Positions 1 through 8,562 of a stretch of DNA of 64,000 nucleotides are shown one piece after another. A model generated the notes under the pieces. The model saw only the letters and a list, made by a program, of their open reading frames with translations, searched no databases and had not been told where the DNA came from. Origin of the DNA: Nocardioides lianchengensis (lineage in GTDB: Bacteria; Actinomycetota; Actinomycetes; Propionibacteriales; Nocardioidaceae). Where the stretch lies: NCBI RefSeq assembly GCF_900101465.1, contig NZ_FMZM01000006.1:155315-219314 (forward strand), given 5' to 3'. The translations under genes were made by a program, and so were the position numbers. Position 1 is the first letter of the stretch. Each line of letters opens with the position of its first letter.

Positions 1-469
1 AGCCGTGCTCGTCGAGCTGGCCGACGACCTGCCCGAAGGCGCCCGGCGGGATCGCGAGGTAGAAGGCGTGGTTGCCCTCGGTGCCGCGCAGCTCGTCGAG
101 CTCCTCGATGGTCCGGCGCAGCTGGGCGAAGGCCTGGTCGTCGTCGAAGGCGCCCGGCACGAAGCGGATGCCCTCGGCGAGCTGGCGCCAGACCTCTTCG
201 CGGAACTCGGTGCGCGCGTGCTCCTTCACCGAGTCGTGGACGATCTGGGCGAAGTCCTGGTCGGCCCAGTCACGGCGGGCGAACCCGACCAGGCTGAACC
301 CGGGGGGAAGCAGCCCCCGGTTGGCCAGGTCGTAGATGGCCGGCATGACCTTCTTGCGCGACAGGTCGCCGGTCACCCCGAAGAGGACCAGACCGCACGG
401 CCCGGCGATCCGGGGCAGGCGGCGGTCGGCGGGGTCGCGCAGCGGATTGACGTAAGGCGGAGGCGTCAT
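1..469 (-). CDS. zwf: glucose-6-phosphate dehydrogenase, N-terminal part (cut by window edge)
   Basis: Oxidises glucose 6-phosphate to 6-phosphogluconolactone with NADP+, the entry step of the oxidative pentose phosphate pathway in the cytoplasm. Only about the first 156 residues are present. They read [13 protein letters not shown] followed by the Rossmann nucleotide-binding motif [12 protein letters not shown], which is diagnostic of the family, and then [11 protein letters not shown]. The ATG at 469 overlaps the TGA of pgi (ATGA), so the gene is translationally coupled as the fourth gene of tkt-tal-pgi-zwf. The C-terminal roughly two thirds lies beyond base 1. An actinobacterial opcA would be expected next, but it is outside the window. 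Confidence 0.93.
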   Translation of the reverse strand, partial: MTPPPYVNPLRDPADRRLPRIAGPCGLVLFGVTGDLSRKKVMPAIYDLANRGLLPPGFSLVGFARRDWADQDFAQIVHDSVKEHARTEFREEVWRQLAEGIRFVPGAFDDDQAFAQLRRTIEELDELRGTEGNHAFYLAIPPGAFGQVVGQLDEHG

Positions 470-2121
470 CGGCGCCGGTGCTCCTGGTAGTAGGCGATCA
501 GGGCGCGCGTGGACGCGTCCTGCTCGGCGAGGGCGTCGGCGTCGCCGGCGATCGCCGGCCCGACCTGCTGGGCCAGCTGCTTGCCGAGCTCGACGCCCCA
601 CTGGTCGAAGCTGTCGATGCCCCAGACCACGCCTTGCACGAAGGTGAGGTGCTCGTAGAGCGCGATCAGCTGACCGAGGACCGACGGGGTCAGCTCGGGG
701 GCGATGATCGAGGTCGTCGGCCGGTTGCCCTCGAACACCCGGGCCGGTACGACGGCCTCCGCGGTGCCCTCGGCCCGGACCTCGTCGGCGGTCTTGCCGA
801 AGGCCAGGGCCCGGGTCTGGGCCAGGAAGTTGGCGAGGAACAGCTCGTGCACGTCGGTGTCGCCGTCCTGCAGGGGGTACGACGGGTTCGCGAACGCGAT
901 GAAGTCGGCCGGGATCAGCCGGGTGCCCTGGTGGATCAGCTGGTAGAACGCGTGCTGGCCGTTGGTGCCGGGCTCGCCCCAGAACACCTCGCCGGTGTCG
1001 GCGGTGACCGGGGTGCCGTCCCAGCGCACGCCCTTGCCGTTCGACTCCATGGTCAGCTGCTGGAGGTAGGCCGGGAACCGGTGCAGCAGCTGGGCGTACG
1101 GGAGCACCGCGTGGGTCTGGGCGCCGAGGAAGTTGGTGTACCAGACGTTGAGCAGCCCCATCAGGGCCGGCACGTTGTGCGCGGTCTCGGTGGTGCGGAA
1201 GTGCTCGTCCATCGCGTGGAAGCCGGCCAGCAGCTCGGTGAACCGGTCCGGGCCGATCGCCACCACGAGCGAGGTGCCGATCGCGGAATCCATCGAGTAG
1301 CGGCCGCCGACCCAGTCCCAGAAGCCGAACGCGTTGGCGGGGTCGATCCCGAAGTCGGCGACCTTGTCGAGCGCGGTCGAGACCGCGACGAAGTGCCGTC
1401 GTACGGCGTCCGCCTCGTCCTGACCGGTCAGGCCCTCGAGCAGCCAGGCCTTGGCCAGCCGCGCGTTGGTCAGCGTCTCCAGGGTGCCGAAGGTCTTGCT
1501 CGAGACGATGAACAGGGTCGTGGCCGGGTCCAGCCCGGACAGCGTCGTGGCCGCGTCGGTCGGGTCGATGTTGCTGATGAACCGGCACTCCAGCCCGTCC
1601 TGGCGGTAGGCCGCCAGTGCCTCGTAGGCCATCACCGGGCCGAGGTCCGAGCCGCCGATCCCGATGTTGACGACCGTGCGGATCCGCTCGCCGGTGACGC
1701 CGGTCCAGGCGCCGCTGCGGACCTGCTCGGCGAACGCGTAGACCCGCTCGAGCACCTCGTGCACGTCGGCGACCACGTCCTGCCCGTCGACCACGAGGGT
1801 CGCGTCGGGCAGCAGCCGCAGGGCGGTGTGCAGGACGGCGCGGTCCTCGGTGACGTTGATGTGCTCACCGCGGAACATCGCCTCCCGTCGCTCGGCCAGG
1901 CCGACCTCGTCGGCCAGGTCCAGCAGGGCGGCGAGGACATCGGCGTCGAGCAGTGCCTTCGAGAGGTCGACGACCAGGTCGCCCGCCCCGAAGGTGAGCC
2001 GCTCGACCCGACCCGCGTCCTGGGCGAACCAGGAGCGCAGGTCGGGCTCGTAGGCCTCAGCCAGCTCGGTGAGGCGGCCCCAGGCGGCCGTCGAGGTCGG
2101 GTCCACCGGGGCGTCTCTCAC
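466..2121 (-). CDS. pgi: glucose-6-phosphate isomerase
   Basis: Interconverts glucose 6-phosphate and fructose 6-phosphate in the cytoplasm, linking glycolysis with the pentose phosphate genes around it. The product is about 551 residues, normal for the family. It contains the two family signatures, near [12 protein letters not shown] and [12 protein letters not shown], and a conserved C-terminal half including [14 protein letters not shown] chose the GTG at 2121, reading [10 protein letters not shown]. It overlaps the tal stop as GTGA, and the frame upstream of it is low-complexity arginine-rich shadow of tal with no similarity to Pgi. It also overlaps zwf by four bases, so tal-pgi-zwf look translationally coupled. 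Confidence 0.95.
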   Translation of the reverse strand: MRDAPVDPTSTAAWGRLTELAEAYEPDLRSWFAQDAGRVERLTFGAGDLVVDLSKALLDADVLAALLDLADEVGLAERREAMFRGEHINVTEDRAVLHTALRLLPDATLVVDGQDVVADVHEVLERVYAFAEQVRSGAWTGVTGERIRTVVNIGIGGSDLGPVMAYEALAAYRQDGLECRFISNIDPTDAATTLSGLDPATTLFIVSSKTFGTLETLTNARLAKAWLLEGLTGQDEADAVRRHFVAVSTALDKVADFGIDPANAFGFWDWVGGRYSMDSAIGTSLVVAIGPDRFTELLAGFHAMDEHFRTTETAHNVPALMGLLNVWYTNFLGAQTHAVLPYAQLLHRFPAYLQQLTMESNGKGVRWDGTPVTADTGEVFWGEPGTNGQHAFYQLIHQGTRLIPADFIAFANPSYPLQDGDTDVHELFLANFLAQTRALAFGKTADEVRAEGTAEAVVPARVFEGNRPTTSIIAPELTPSVLGQLIALYEHLTFVQGVVWGIDSFDQWGVELGKQLAQQVGPAIAGDADALAEQDASTRALIAYYQEHRRR

Positions 2122-3224
2122 GAGCGGGCCTTCTCCATCTGCCCCTCGACGGTCTCCACGAGCTCGGTCCAGGACTTCTTGAACTTGTCGACGCCCTCCT
2201 GCTCGACCGTCCACAGGACGTTCTCGAAGTCGATGCCGACGGCGGTCAGCTCGTCGAGGACCTGGCGGGCCTCGTCGGCCTTGCCGGTGACCTGGTCGCC
2301 GTGCACCTCGCCGTGGTCGGCGAACGCCTCGAGGGTCTTCTCCGGCATCGTGTTGACGGTGTCGGCCACGACCAGGTCGGTGACGTAGAGGGTGTCGGAG
2401 TAGTCGGGGTTCTTGACCCCGGTCGACGCCCACAGTGGGCGCTGCGGGTTCGCGCCGGCCTCGGCGAGGACGGCCCAGCGGTCGCTGGCCAGGACCTCGG
2501 TGAAGGCGGCGTACGCGACGCGGGCGTTGGCGACGGCGCCCTTGCCCTTCAGCGCCTTCGCCTCGTCGGTGCCGATCTTGTCGAGGCGGGCGTCGACCTC
2601 GGTGTCGATGCGGCTGATGAAGAACGAGGCGACCGAGCGGATGCCGCTGAGGTCGAGGCCGGCGTCGCGGGCCTGCTCCAGGCCCGTGAGGTAGGCGTCC
2701 ATGACCTCGCGGTAGCGCTGCTCGCCGAAGATCAGGGTGACGTTGACGCTGATGCCCTGGGCGACGACCGCGGTGATGGCCGGCAGGCCCTCCTTGGTCG
2801 CCGGGATCTTGATCAGCGCGTTCGACCGATCGACGGCCTTCCAGAGGGCCTGCGCCGAGGCGATGGTCTTCTCGGTGTCGTTGGCCAGGTCGGGCTCGAC
2901 CTCGATCGAGACCCGGCCGTCATCGGCGGTGCGCTCGGCGACCGGCGCGAGCACGTCGCACGCGTTGCGGACGTCCTCGGTGGTGAGCTCGAAGATCACC
3001 TTGTCGACGGGCTCGCCGGCCGCGACGAGCTTGCGGACCTGCTCGTCGTAGCGCTCGCCGTTGGCGATCGCGCCGGCGAAGATGGTCGGGTTGGTGGTCA
3101 CCCCCACGACCGACTTCTCCTTGACCAGGTCGGCCAGGTTGCCGGACTCGATGCGCTCGCGGGACAGGTCGTCGAGCCAGATCGACACGCCGGCGTTGGC
3201 CAGCGCTTCCAAGCGGTCACTCAT
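2118..3224 (-). CDS. tal: transaldolase
   Basis: Transfers a dihydroxyacetone unit between sedoheptulose 7-phosphate and glyceraldehyde 3-phosphate in the non-oxidative pentose phosphate pathway. At 368 residues it matches the long transaldolase form common in actinobacteria. Visible motifs are [11 protein letters not shown] near the N-terminus, the Schiff-base lysine in [11 protein letters not shown], and ISVNVTLIF. The ATG at 3224 is preceded by an AGGAGG Shine-Dalgarno sequence. The gene lies 51 bases after tkt on the same strand and its stop overlaps the pgi start, so it is the second gene of the operon. Confidence 0.96.
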   Translation of the reverse strand: MSDRLEALANAGVSIWLDDLSRERIESGNLADLVKEKSVVGVTTNPTIFAGAIANGERYDEQVRKLVAAGEPVDKVIFELTTEDVRNACDVLAPVAERTADDGRVSIEVEPDLANDTEKTIASAQALWKAVDRSNALIKIPATKEGLPAITAVVAQGISVNVTLIFGEQRYREVMDAYLTGLEQARDAGLDLSGIRSVASFFISRIDTEVDARLDKIGTDEAKALKGKGAVANARVAYAAFTEVLASDRWAVLAEAGANPQRPLWASTGVKNPDYSDTLYVTDLVVADTVNTMPEKTLEAFADHGEVHGDQVTGKADEARQVLDELTAVGIDFENVLWTVEQEGVDKFKKSWTELVETVEGQMEKARS

Positions 3225-3275
3225 GGGTTCCTCCTGAGGTGGGTGCTGGTGGGGTGCGGCGGGTCGGACGCCGGA

Positions 3276-5378
3276 TCAGACGGTGGCGACCCGGATGCTG
3301 TCGCGGGCGGCGTCGGCCACGGCCTGCGCGGTGACGCCGTACTCGGTGTAGATGCGGGCGTAGTCGGCCGACGCGCCGTACTGGTCGATCGAGACGATCC
3401 GGCCGTGGTCGCCGACGTACTCGCGCCAGCCCTGCTTGACGCCGGCCTCGACGGCGACGCGCGCCTTGATGGTCGGCGGGATGACGGTCTCGCGGTAGGC
3501 GACCGACTGCTCCTCGAACCACTCCTGGCAGGGCATCGACACCACACGCGCCGAGATGCCGTCGGCGGCCAGGAGCTCGCGCGCCTCGACGGCGAGCTGG
3601 ACCTCGGAGCCGGTGCCGATCAGGACGACGTCGGGGTCGCCGCTCTCGGCGTCGACCAGGACGTAGCCGCCCTTGGCGACGTCGTCGGTGGTGGCGAAGC
3701 CGTCGGTGCCGCGCGGGAAGACCGGCACGTTCTGGCGGGTCAGGACCAGCGCGGACGGCCGGTCGACGTGGTGCAGGACGGCGAGCCACGCGGCGGCCGT
3801 CTCGTTCGCGTCGGCCGGGCGGATCACGTCGAGGCCCGGCATCGCCCGCAGCGCGGCCAGGTGCTCGATCGGCTGGTGGGTCGGGCCGTCCTCGCCGAGG
3901 CCGATGGAGTCGTGGGTCCAGACGTAGGTCACGGCCAGCTTGCTGAGGGCCGCGACGCGGACCGAGCCGCGCATGTAGTCGGAGAAGGTGAGGAAGGTGC
4001 CGCCGAAGACGCGGGTCAGCTTGTCGGCCGCGATGCCGTTCATGATCGCGCCCATGCCGTGCTCACGGATGCCGAAGTGGAGCACGCGGCCCTGGTAGGG
4101 GTCGGTCGACCACTCGCCGACCTCGGCCACGGCCGGGCCGACCGACGGGGCGCTGGTGATCGTGGTGTTGTTGGAGCCGGCCAGGTCGGCCGAGCCGCCC
4201 CACAGCTCGGGCAGGGCGCCGGCCAGCGCGTTGATGACCTTGCCGGAGGCCGCCCGGGTGGCCACGCCCTTGGCGTCGGCCTCGAAGGTCGGCAGCAGGT
4301 CGGCGAGGCCCTCGGGCAGCTCGCGGCTCTTCAGCCGGTGGAGCAGCTGCTCACCCTCGGGGTTGGCCTTCGCCCAGGCGGCGTACTTCTCGTCCCACTC
4401 CCGGCCCCAGTCGGAGCCGCGGGTACGCAGCGCGCGGGTGTGCTCGATGACCTCGGGCGGGACCTGGAAGCGCTGCTCCGGATCCCAGCCCAGGATCTCC
4501 TTGGTGGCCGCGACCTCGGCGTCGCCGAGCGCGGAGCCGTGGGCCTTCTCGGTGCCCTGGGCGTTCGGGGCGGGCCAGGCGATGATCGTGTCGAGCACGA
4601 TGAGCGACGGCTTGTCGGTCACCTCGGCCGCGGCGCGGACGGCGTCGTACAGCGCGGGGACGTCCTCGACGTACTTCTTGCCGCCGTTGGTCCAGTCGAC
4701 GGTCTGGACGTGCCAGCCGTAGGCCTCGTAGCGCGCGGCGACGTCCTCGGTGAAGGCGATGTCGGTGTCGCCCTCGATCGAGATCTTGTTGCGGTCGTAG
4801 ATGACCGTGAGGTTGCCGAGCTGCTGGGTGCCGGCGATCGAGCTCGCCTCGCCGCTCACGCCCTCCTGCAGGTCGCCGTCGGAGCAGAGCGCGTAGACCT
4901 GGTGGTCGAAGAGGCTCTCGCCCGGCGCGGCCTTCGGGTCGAGCAGACCGTGCACCCGGCGGGCCGACAGGGCCATGCCGACGGCGTTGGCCACGCCCTG
5001 GCCCAGCGGGCCGGTGGTCACCTCGACGCCGGCGGTGTGGCCGAGCTCGGGGTGGCCGGGGGTCTTCGAGCCCCAGGTGCGCAGCGCCTTGATGTCCTCG
5101 ATCTCGAGGCCGAAGCCACCGAGGTAGAGCTGCGTGTAGAGCGTGATGCTCGAGTGACCGCACGACAGCACGAAGCGGTCGCGGGCGATCCAGGTCGGGT
5201 CGGCCGGGTCGTGGCGCATGACCTTCTGGAAGAGCAGGTACGCCGCAGGCGCCAGGCTCATGGCCGTCCCGGGGTGGCCGTTGCCGACCTGCTGCACGGC
5301 ATCCATCGCCAGCACCCGCGCGGTGTCCACGGCCTTCTCGTCGAGCTCGGTCCAGTCCAGTCCAGCAGCAGTGCTCAC
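3276..5378 (-). CDS. tkt: transketolase
   Basis: Thiamine-diphosphate enzyme that moves two-carbon ketol units between sugar phosphates in the pentose phosphate pathway. At 700 residues it is a full-length, single-chain transketolase. The N-terminal half carries [13 protein letters not shown] and the ThDP/metal-binding stretch [16 protein letters not shown], followed by [10 protein letters not shown]. The middle has the glutamate region [14 protein letters not shown], and the C-terminal domain ends in [12 protein letters not shown]. The GTG start has an AGAGGAA Shine-Dalgarno. It is the first gene of tkt-tal-pgi-zwf and is divergent from ctaB, as in mycobacteria, where tkt and ctaB are close neighbours. 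Confidence 0.96.
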   Translation of the reverse strand: MSTAAGLDWTELDEKAVDTARVLAMDAVQQVGNGHPGTAMSLAPAAYLLFQKVMRHDPADPTWIARDRFVLSCGHSSITLYTQLYLGGFGLEIEDIKALRTWGSKTPGHPELGHTAGVEVTTGPLGQGVANAVGMALSARRVHGLLDPKAAPGESLFDHQVYALCSDGDLQEGVSGEASSIAGTQQLGNLTVIYDRNKISIEGDTDIAFTEDVAARYEAYGWHVQTVDWTNGGKKYVEDVPALYDAVRAAAEVTDKPSLIVLDTIIAWPAPNAQGTEKAHGSALGDAEVAATKEILGWDPEQRFQVPPEVIEHTRALRTRGSDWGREWDEKYAAWAKANPEGEQLLHRLKSRELPEGLADLLPTFEADAKGVATRAASGKVINALAGALPELWGGSADLAGSNNTTITSAPSVGPAVAEVGEWSTDPYQGRVLHFGIREHGMGAIMNGIAADKLTRVFGGTFLTFSDYMRGSVRVAALSKLAVTYVWTHDSIGLGEDGPTHQPIEHLAALRAMPGLDVIRPADANETAAAWLAVLHHVDRPSALVLTRQNVPVFPRGTDGFATTDDVAKGGYVLVDAESGDPDVVLIGTGSEVQLAVEARELLAADGISARVVSMPCQEWFEEQSVAYRETVIPPTIKARVAVEAGVKQGWREYVGDHGRIVSIDQYGASADYARIYTEYGVTAQAVADAARDSIRVATV

Positions 5379-5477
5379 GGGGTTCCTCTCCGGGGTGATC
5401 AGGCACCTCCGAGCCTACTCACGCCGCGCGATAGACTCACACCCGCTCCACGCTCCCGAGATCTGCTGAGGACACCT
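5379..5477. promoter_or_regulatory. divergent promoter region between tkt and ctaB
   Basis: This 99-base gap separates two outward-facing genes. On the minus strand a TAGGCT hexamer (5412-5417) lies about 33 bases before the tkt GTG. On the plus strand TAGACT (5432-5437) lies about 40 bases before the ctaB GTG, which has GAGGA at 5468-5472. Both fit actinobacterial -10 elements with short leaders. The calls are by eye, without mapped transcription starts. Confidence 0.45.
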
Positions 5478-6434
5478 GTGACGTACGTCGGCCAGTCGGC
5501 CTCTGCAGCCCAGCAGAGCGACCCGGGGGAGCCCGGAGCCCGCGCGTCCCTCCGCGACGTCGTGATGGCGTACGTCGGCCTCACCAAGCCGCGGGTCATC
5601 GAGCTGCTGCTCCTGACGACCGTGCCGGTGATGTTCTACGCGGCCCGTGGGGTCCCCGACCTCGACGCCGTCGTGTGGACCGTGCTCGGCGGCACGTTCT
5701 CCGCCGGCTCCGCCTCGGTCTTCAACTGCGTCTACGACCGCGACATCGACGAGCAGATGCGTCGTACCCGTCGGCGGGCGCTGCCGCGGCACATCGTGTC
5801 GCCCCGGGCGGCCCTGGTCTTCGGGTTCGTGCTCGGCATCCTCTCGACCGTGGTGCTGTACTTCGGCGTCAACGCGCTGTCGGCCGTGCTGTCGGTGACC
5901 GCGATCGCGTTCTACGTCTTCGGCTACACGATGCTGCTGAAGCGGCGCACCACCCAGAACATCGTCTGGGGCGGCATCGCCGGCTGCTTCCCGACCCTGA
6001 TCGGCTGGACCGCCGTCACCGGGTCGCTGTCCTGGACGCCGGTCGTGCTCTTCATGGTGGTCTTCTTCTGGACGCCGCCGCACACCTGGGCGCTGGCCCT
6101 GCGCTACCGCGAGGACTACGCGAACGTCGACGTCCCGATGCTGCCGGTCGTGAAGCCCGCCCGCGAGGTCGGCCGGCAGATCGTCCTCTACAGCTGGGTG
6201 ATGGTGGCGACCTCGCTGCTGCTGTGGCCGGTCGCGAGCACCGGGCCGGTGTACCCGGTCGCAGCCGCGGTCCTGGGCGCGGTCTTCCTGGTCGAGGCGC
6301 ACCGGATGTGGCAGCGGACCAAGGGCACCGAGGACCTCTCGGTGATCCAGCCGATGCGGCTGTTCCACCACTCGAACCTCTACCTCACGCTGCTCTTCGT
6401 CGCGGTCGCGCTGGATCCCCTGCTCACCCGCTGA
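5478..6434 (+). CDS. ctaB: protoheme IX farnesyltransferase (heme O synthase)
   Basis: Integral membrane UbiA-family prenyltransferase that attaches farnesyl to heme B to give heme O, the precursor of heme A for aa3-type cytochrome oxidase. The 318-residue product has about nine membrane segments. The first aspartate-rich motif is N83-x3-D87-x3-D91 in NCVYDRDIDEQMRR, and the second region is YREDYANVDVPMLPV. I chose the GTG at 5478 (VTYVGQSASA) because it has a GAGGA ribosome site and starts just before the conserved TKPRVIELLL helix. The frame stays open far upstream only because of GC bias over tkt. The partner enzyme CtaA is encoded about 11 kb away, beyond the polysaccharide locus. Confidence 0.95.
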   Translation: MTYVGQSASAAQQSDPGEPGARASLRDVVMAYVGLTKPRVIELLLLTTVPVMFYAARGVPDLDAVVWTVLGGTFSAGSASVFNCVYDRDIDEQMRRTRRRALPRHIVSPRAALVFGFVLGILSTVVLYFGVNALSAVLSVTAIAFYVFGYTMLLKRRTTQNIVWGGIAGCFPTLIGWTAVTGSLSWTPVVLFMVVFFWTPPHTWALALRYREDYANVDVPMLPVVKPAREVGRQIVLYSWVMVATSLLLWPVASTGPVYPVAAAVLGAVFLVEAHRMWQRTKGTEDLSVIQPMRLFHHSNLYLTLLFVAVALDPLLTR

Positions 6435-6625
6435 GCCTGCTGGACACCCCCGGGCGCATTTCGCGGTACAAATGTTCACTGAAGTGAGCCGTCGCACGTC
6501 GAATCGTGTGTAAAGGCCACCCAGGTCGGGCAGGGGTCTAGTGGCGCCGGTCGCAACCCGGTCGGCGCGACCGGGGGGTCAAGACCGTGGCACCCCCATG
6601 GCGACCTTGGGGGGTCTTGGACCAG
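6435..6625. promoter_or_regulatory. leader rich in inverted repeats before the polysaccharide locus
   Basis: This gap is about 190 bases. It holds TCACT-GA-AGTGA (6476-6487), an operator-sized palindrome. It also holds CCGGTCGC/GCGACCGG (6547-6554 and 6567-6574) and CAAGACC/GGTCTTG (6580-6586 and 6613-6619), with C-rich and G-rich inner arms that could extend the pairing. The last hairpin ends just before the chosen ATG at 6626 and would contain its G-rich ribosome site. I see no gene here. A regulatory role for the locus is an inference from position and structure. Confidence 0.4.
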
Positions 6626-7441
6626 ATGCAGCCGCACGCGCACCGACCACGAACGGACCGACCGGACGACCCGCGCATCAGCGTGGTGGTCCCCGCTCTC
6701 AACGAGGCCCGCAATCTCACCCGGGTGCTGCCCGAGCTGCCTGAGGTGCACCAGGTCGTCCTCGTCGACGGCGGCTCGGTCGACGGCACCGTCGCTGCCG
6801 GCCGGGAGGCGATGCCCGAGATCGAGGTGGTGACCCAGGTCCGCCGCGGCAAGGGCAACGCCCTGGCGGCCGGCTTCGCCCGGGTGACGGGCGACGTCGT
6901 CGTGATGTTCGACGCCGACGGCAGCGCCGACCCCGCGGAGATCCCGCGCTTCGTCGATGCCCTGCGGGCCGGCGCCGACTTCGCCAAGGGCAGTCGCTTC
7001 TGCGCCGGCGGTGGCAGCGCCGACATCACGCCGGTCCGGCGGGCCGGCAACCAGTTCCTCAACGCCGTGACCAACCGGGCGTTCGGCACCGCCTTCAGCG
7101 ACCTCTGCTACGGCTACAACGCCTTCTGGGCCGACCAGCTGCCGGTGCTCGACCTGCCCGACCCGGACGTCCCGGGGCCGGCCAGCGGCAAGATGCTGTG
7201 GGGCGACGGCTTCGAGATCGAGACCGTGATCAACTGCCGCTTCGCGGCGGCCCGGGTCGCGATCACCGAGGTGCCCAGCGTCGAGCGGCTCCGGATCTTC
7301 GGCGAGAGCAACCTGCACGCGGTCTCCGACGGGCTGCGGGTGCTGCGCACGGTCCGCACCGAGCACCGCCGGTCCCGCGCCCGCGCCGTACCGCCTCCGG
7401 TCGGCGCCGCTGCGCGCCGCCACGTCTCCATCGCGTCATGA
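6626..7441 (+). CDS. family 2 glycosyltransferase
   Basis: Predicted cytoplasmic GT-A fold enzyme that transfers a sugar from a nucleotide donor or polyprenyl carrier. The product is about 271 residues from the ATG at 6626 (MQPHAHRPRTD); a GTG at 6587 would add 13 residues. Domain signs are ISVVVPALNEARN, DGGSVDGT, and the metal-binding FDADGSADP. The order resembles dolichyl-phosphate-mannose synthase type GT2 proteins. It lacks the C-terminal membrane helices of some members. It is the first gene of the locus, and its TGA overlaps the next ATG (ATGA). Donor and acceptor cannot be read from the sequence. Confidence 0.85.
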   Translation: MQPHAHRPRTDRPDDPRISVVVPALNEARNLTRVLPELPEVHQVVLVDGGSVDGTVAAGREAMPEIEVVTQVRRGKGNALAAGFARVTGDVVVMFDADGSADPAEIPRFVDALRAGADFAKGSRFCAGGGSADITPVRRAGNQFLNAVTNRAFGTAFSDLCYGYNAFWADQLPVLDLPDPDVPGPASGKMLWGDGFEIETVINCRFAAARVAITEVPSVERLRIFGESNLHAVSDGLRVLRTVRTEHRRSRARAVPPPVGAAARRHVSIAS

Positions 7442-8562
7442 CCGGCGCGACCCGCGTCGCGATGGTCACCGCCCGCAGCCAGCCCGAGATCGGCGGCATC
7501 GAGGCGCACGTCGCCGAGGTGGCTCGACGCCTGGCCGAGGCCGGCGTCGACGTCGAGGTGCTGACCACCGACCGCAGCGGCACGCTGCCCCGCGCCGAGC
7601 GCGTCGAGGGGTACGTCGTCCGTCGCTTCCGGGCCTACCCGCGCACCCGCGACTGGTACCTCAGCCCCGGTCTCTTCCTCGCCGTCCTGCGCACCCGGGC
7701 CGACCTGGTGCACGTCCAGGGCATCCACACCCTGGTGCCGCCGCTGGCCATGCTGGCCGCGGTGCTGCGGCGTACGCCGTTCGTGCTCACCTTCCACAGC
7801 GGCGGGTCGTCCTCGACCTTCCGCTCCCGGGCGCGCGGCACCCAGTTCCGGCTGCTCGCGCCGCTGCTGCGCCGGGCTCGCGCGCTGGTCGGTGTCTCCG
7901 ACTTCGAGGTCGCCCGCTTCCAGGAGGTCGTCGGTCCCGAGCCGCGGGTCCGGCTGGTCCGCAACGGCGGCGCCCTGCCCCCGGTGCACGAGATCGTCGA
8001 GCCGGAGCCCGACCTGGTGGTCAGCGCCGGACGCCTGGAGCGCTACAAGGGGCACCACCGGGTGATCGAGGCGCTGCCGCACCTGCTGGAGACCCGTCCC
8101 GGGGCCCGGGTCGAGATCCTCGGCAGCGGCCCCTACGAGGCCGAGCTGCTGGCCCTGGCCGCGCGGCTGGGGGTCGCCGACCGGGTCAGCGTGCGGCTGG
8201 TGCCGCCCGTCGACCGGGTCGCGATGGCCGACGCGCTGGCCCACGCCGGCGTGGTGGCGCTGCTCAGCGACTACGAGGCGCACCCGGTGGCCGTCATGGA
8301 GGCGCTGGTCGCCGGTCGGCCCGTCGTGGTCAGTCGGACCTCCGGCCTGACCGAGCTCGCCGACCGGGGCTGGGCCGTGGGCCTGGATCCCGCGGCCGGC
8401 CCCGCAGCCGTGGCGGCGGCGCTGGACGCCCAGCTGACCGCCCCGGTCGTCCCCGGACCGGCCGAGCTGCCGACCTGGGAGGGCTGCGCCACCGCGCTGG
8501 CCGATCTCTACTCCGAGGTGCTGCCGGCCGGCGCGGGCCCCATCCCCGTGAGGGCTGCATGA
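7438..8562 (+). CDS. family 4 glycosyltransferase
   Basis: GT-B fold retaining glycosyltransferase of 374 residues. The N-terminal half begins MTGATRVAMVTARSQPEIGG with the usual GGIEAHV acceptor-side motif. The C-terminal half carries SAGRLERYKGHH, EILGSGPYEAEL and the donor-site stretch near LLSDYEAHPVAVMEAL, equivalent to the E-x7-E motif. I chose the ATG at 7438 because it overlaps the preceding stop and begins exactly at the first beta strand. The gene overlaps the next one by four bases. The likely role is adding a sugar during exopolysaccharide assembly at the inner membrane face; the sugar is unknown. Confidence 0.85.
   Translation: MTGATRVAMVTARSQPEIGGIEAHVAEVARRLAEAGVDVEVLTTDRSGTLPRAERVEGYVVRRFRAYPRTRDWYLSPGLFLAVLRTRADLVHVQGIHTLVPPLAMLAAVLRRTPFVLTFHSGGSSSTFRSRARGTQFRLLAPLLRRARALVGVSDFEVARFQEVVGPEPRVRLVRNGGALPPVHEIVEPEPDLVVSAGRLERYKGHHRVIEALPHLLETRPGARVEILGSGPYEAELLALAARLGVADRVSVRLVPPVDRVAMADALAHAGVVALLSDYEAHPVAVMEALVAGRPVVVSRTSGLTELADRGWAVGLDPAAGPAAVAAALDAQLTAPVVPGPAELPTWEGCATALADLYSEVLPAGAGPIPVRAA

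Noticed and set aside
478..2388. Long plus-strand open frame antisense to pgi and tal
   Set aside because: A valine/glycine/arginine-rich shadow created by GC-biased codons on the other strand; pgi and tal motifs are unambiguous.
2301..5477. Very long plus-strand frame running into ctaB
   Set aside because: Open only because it is antisense to tkt and tal; no domain signal upstream of the ctaB GTG at 5478, which has a ribosome site.
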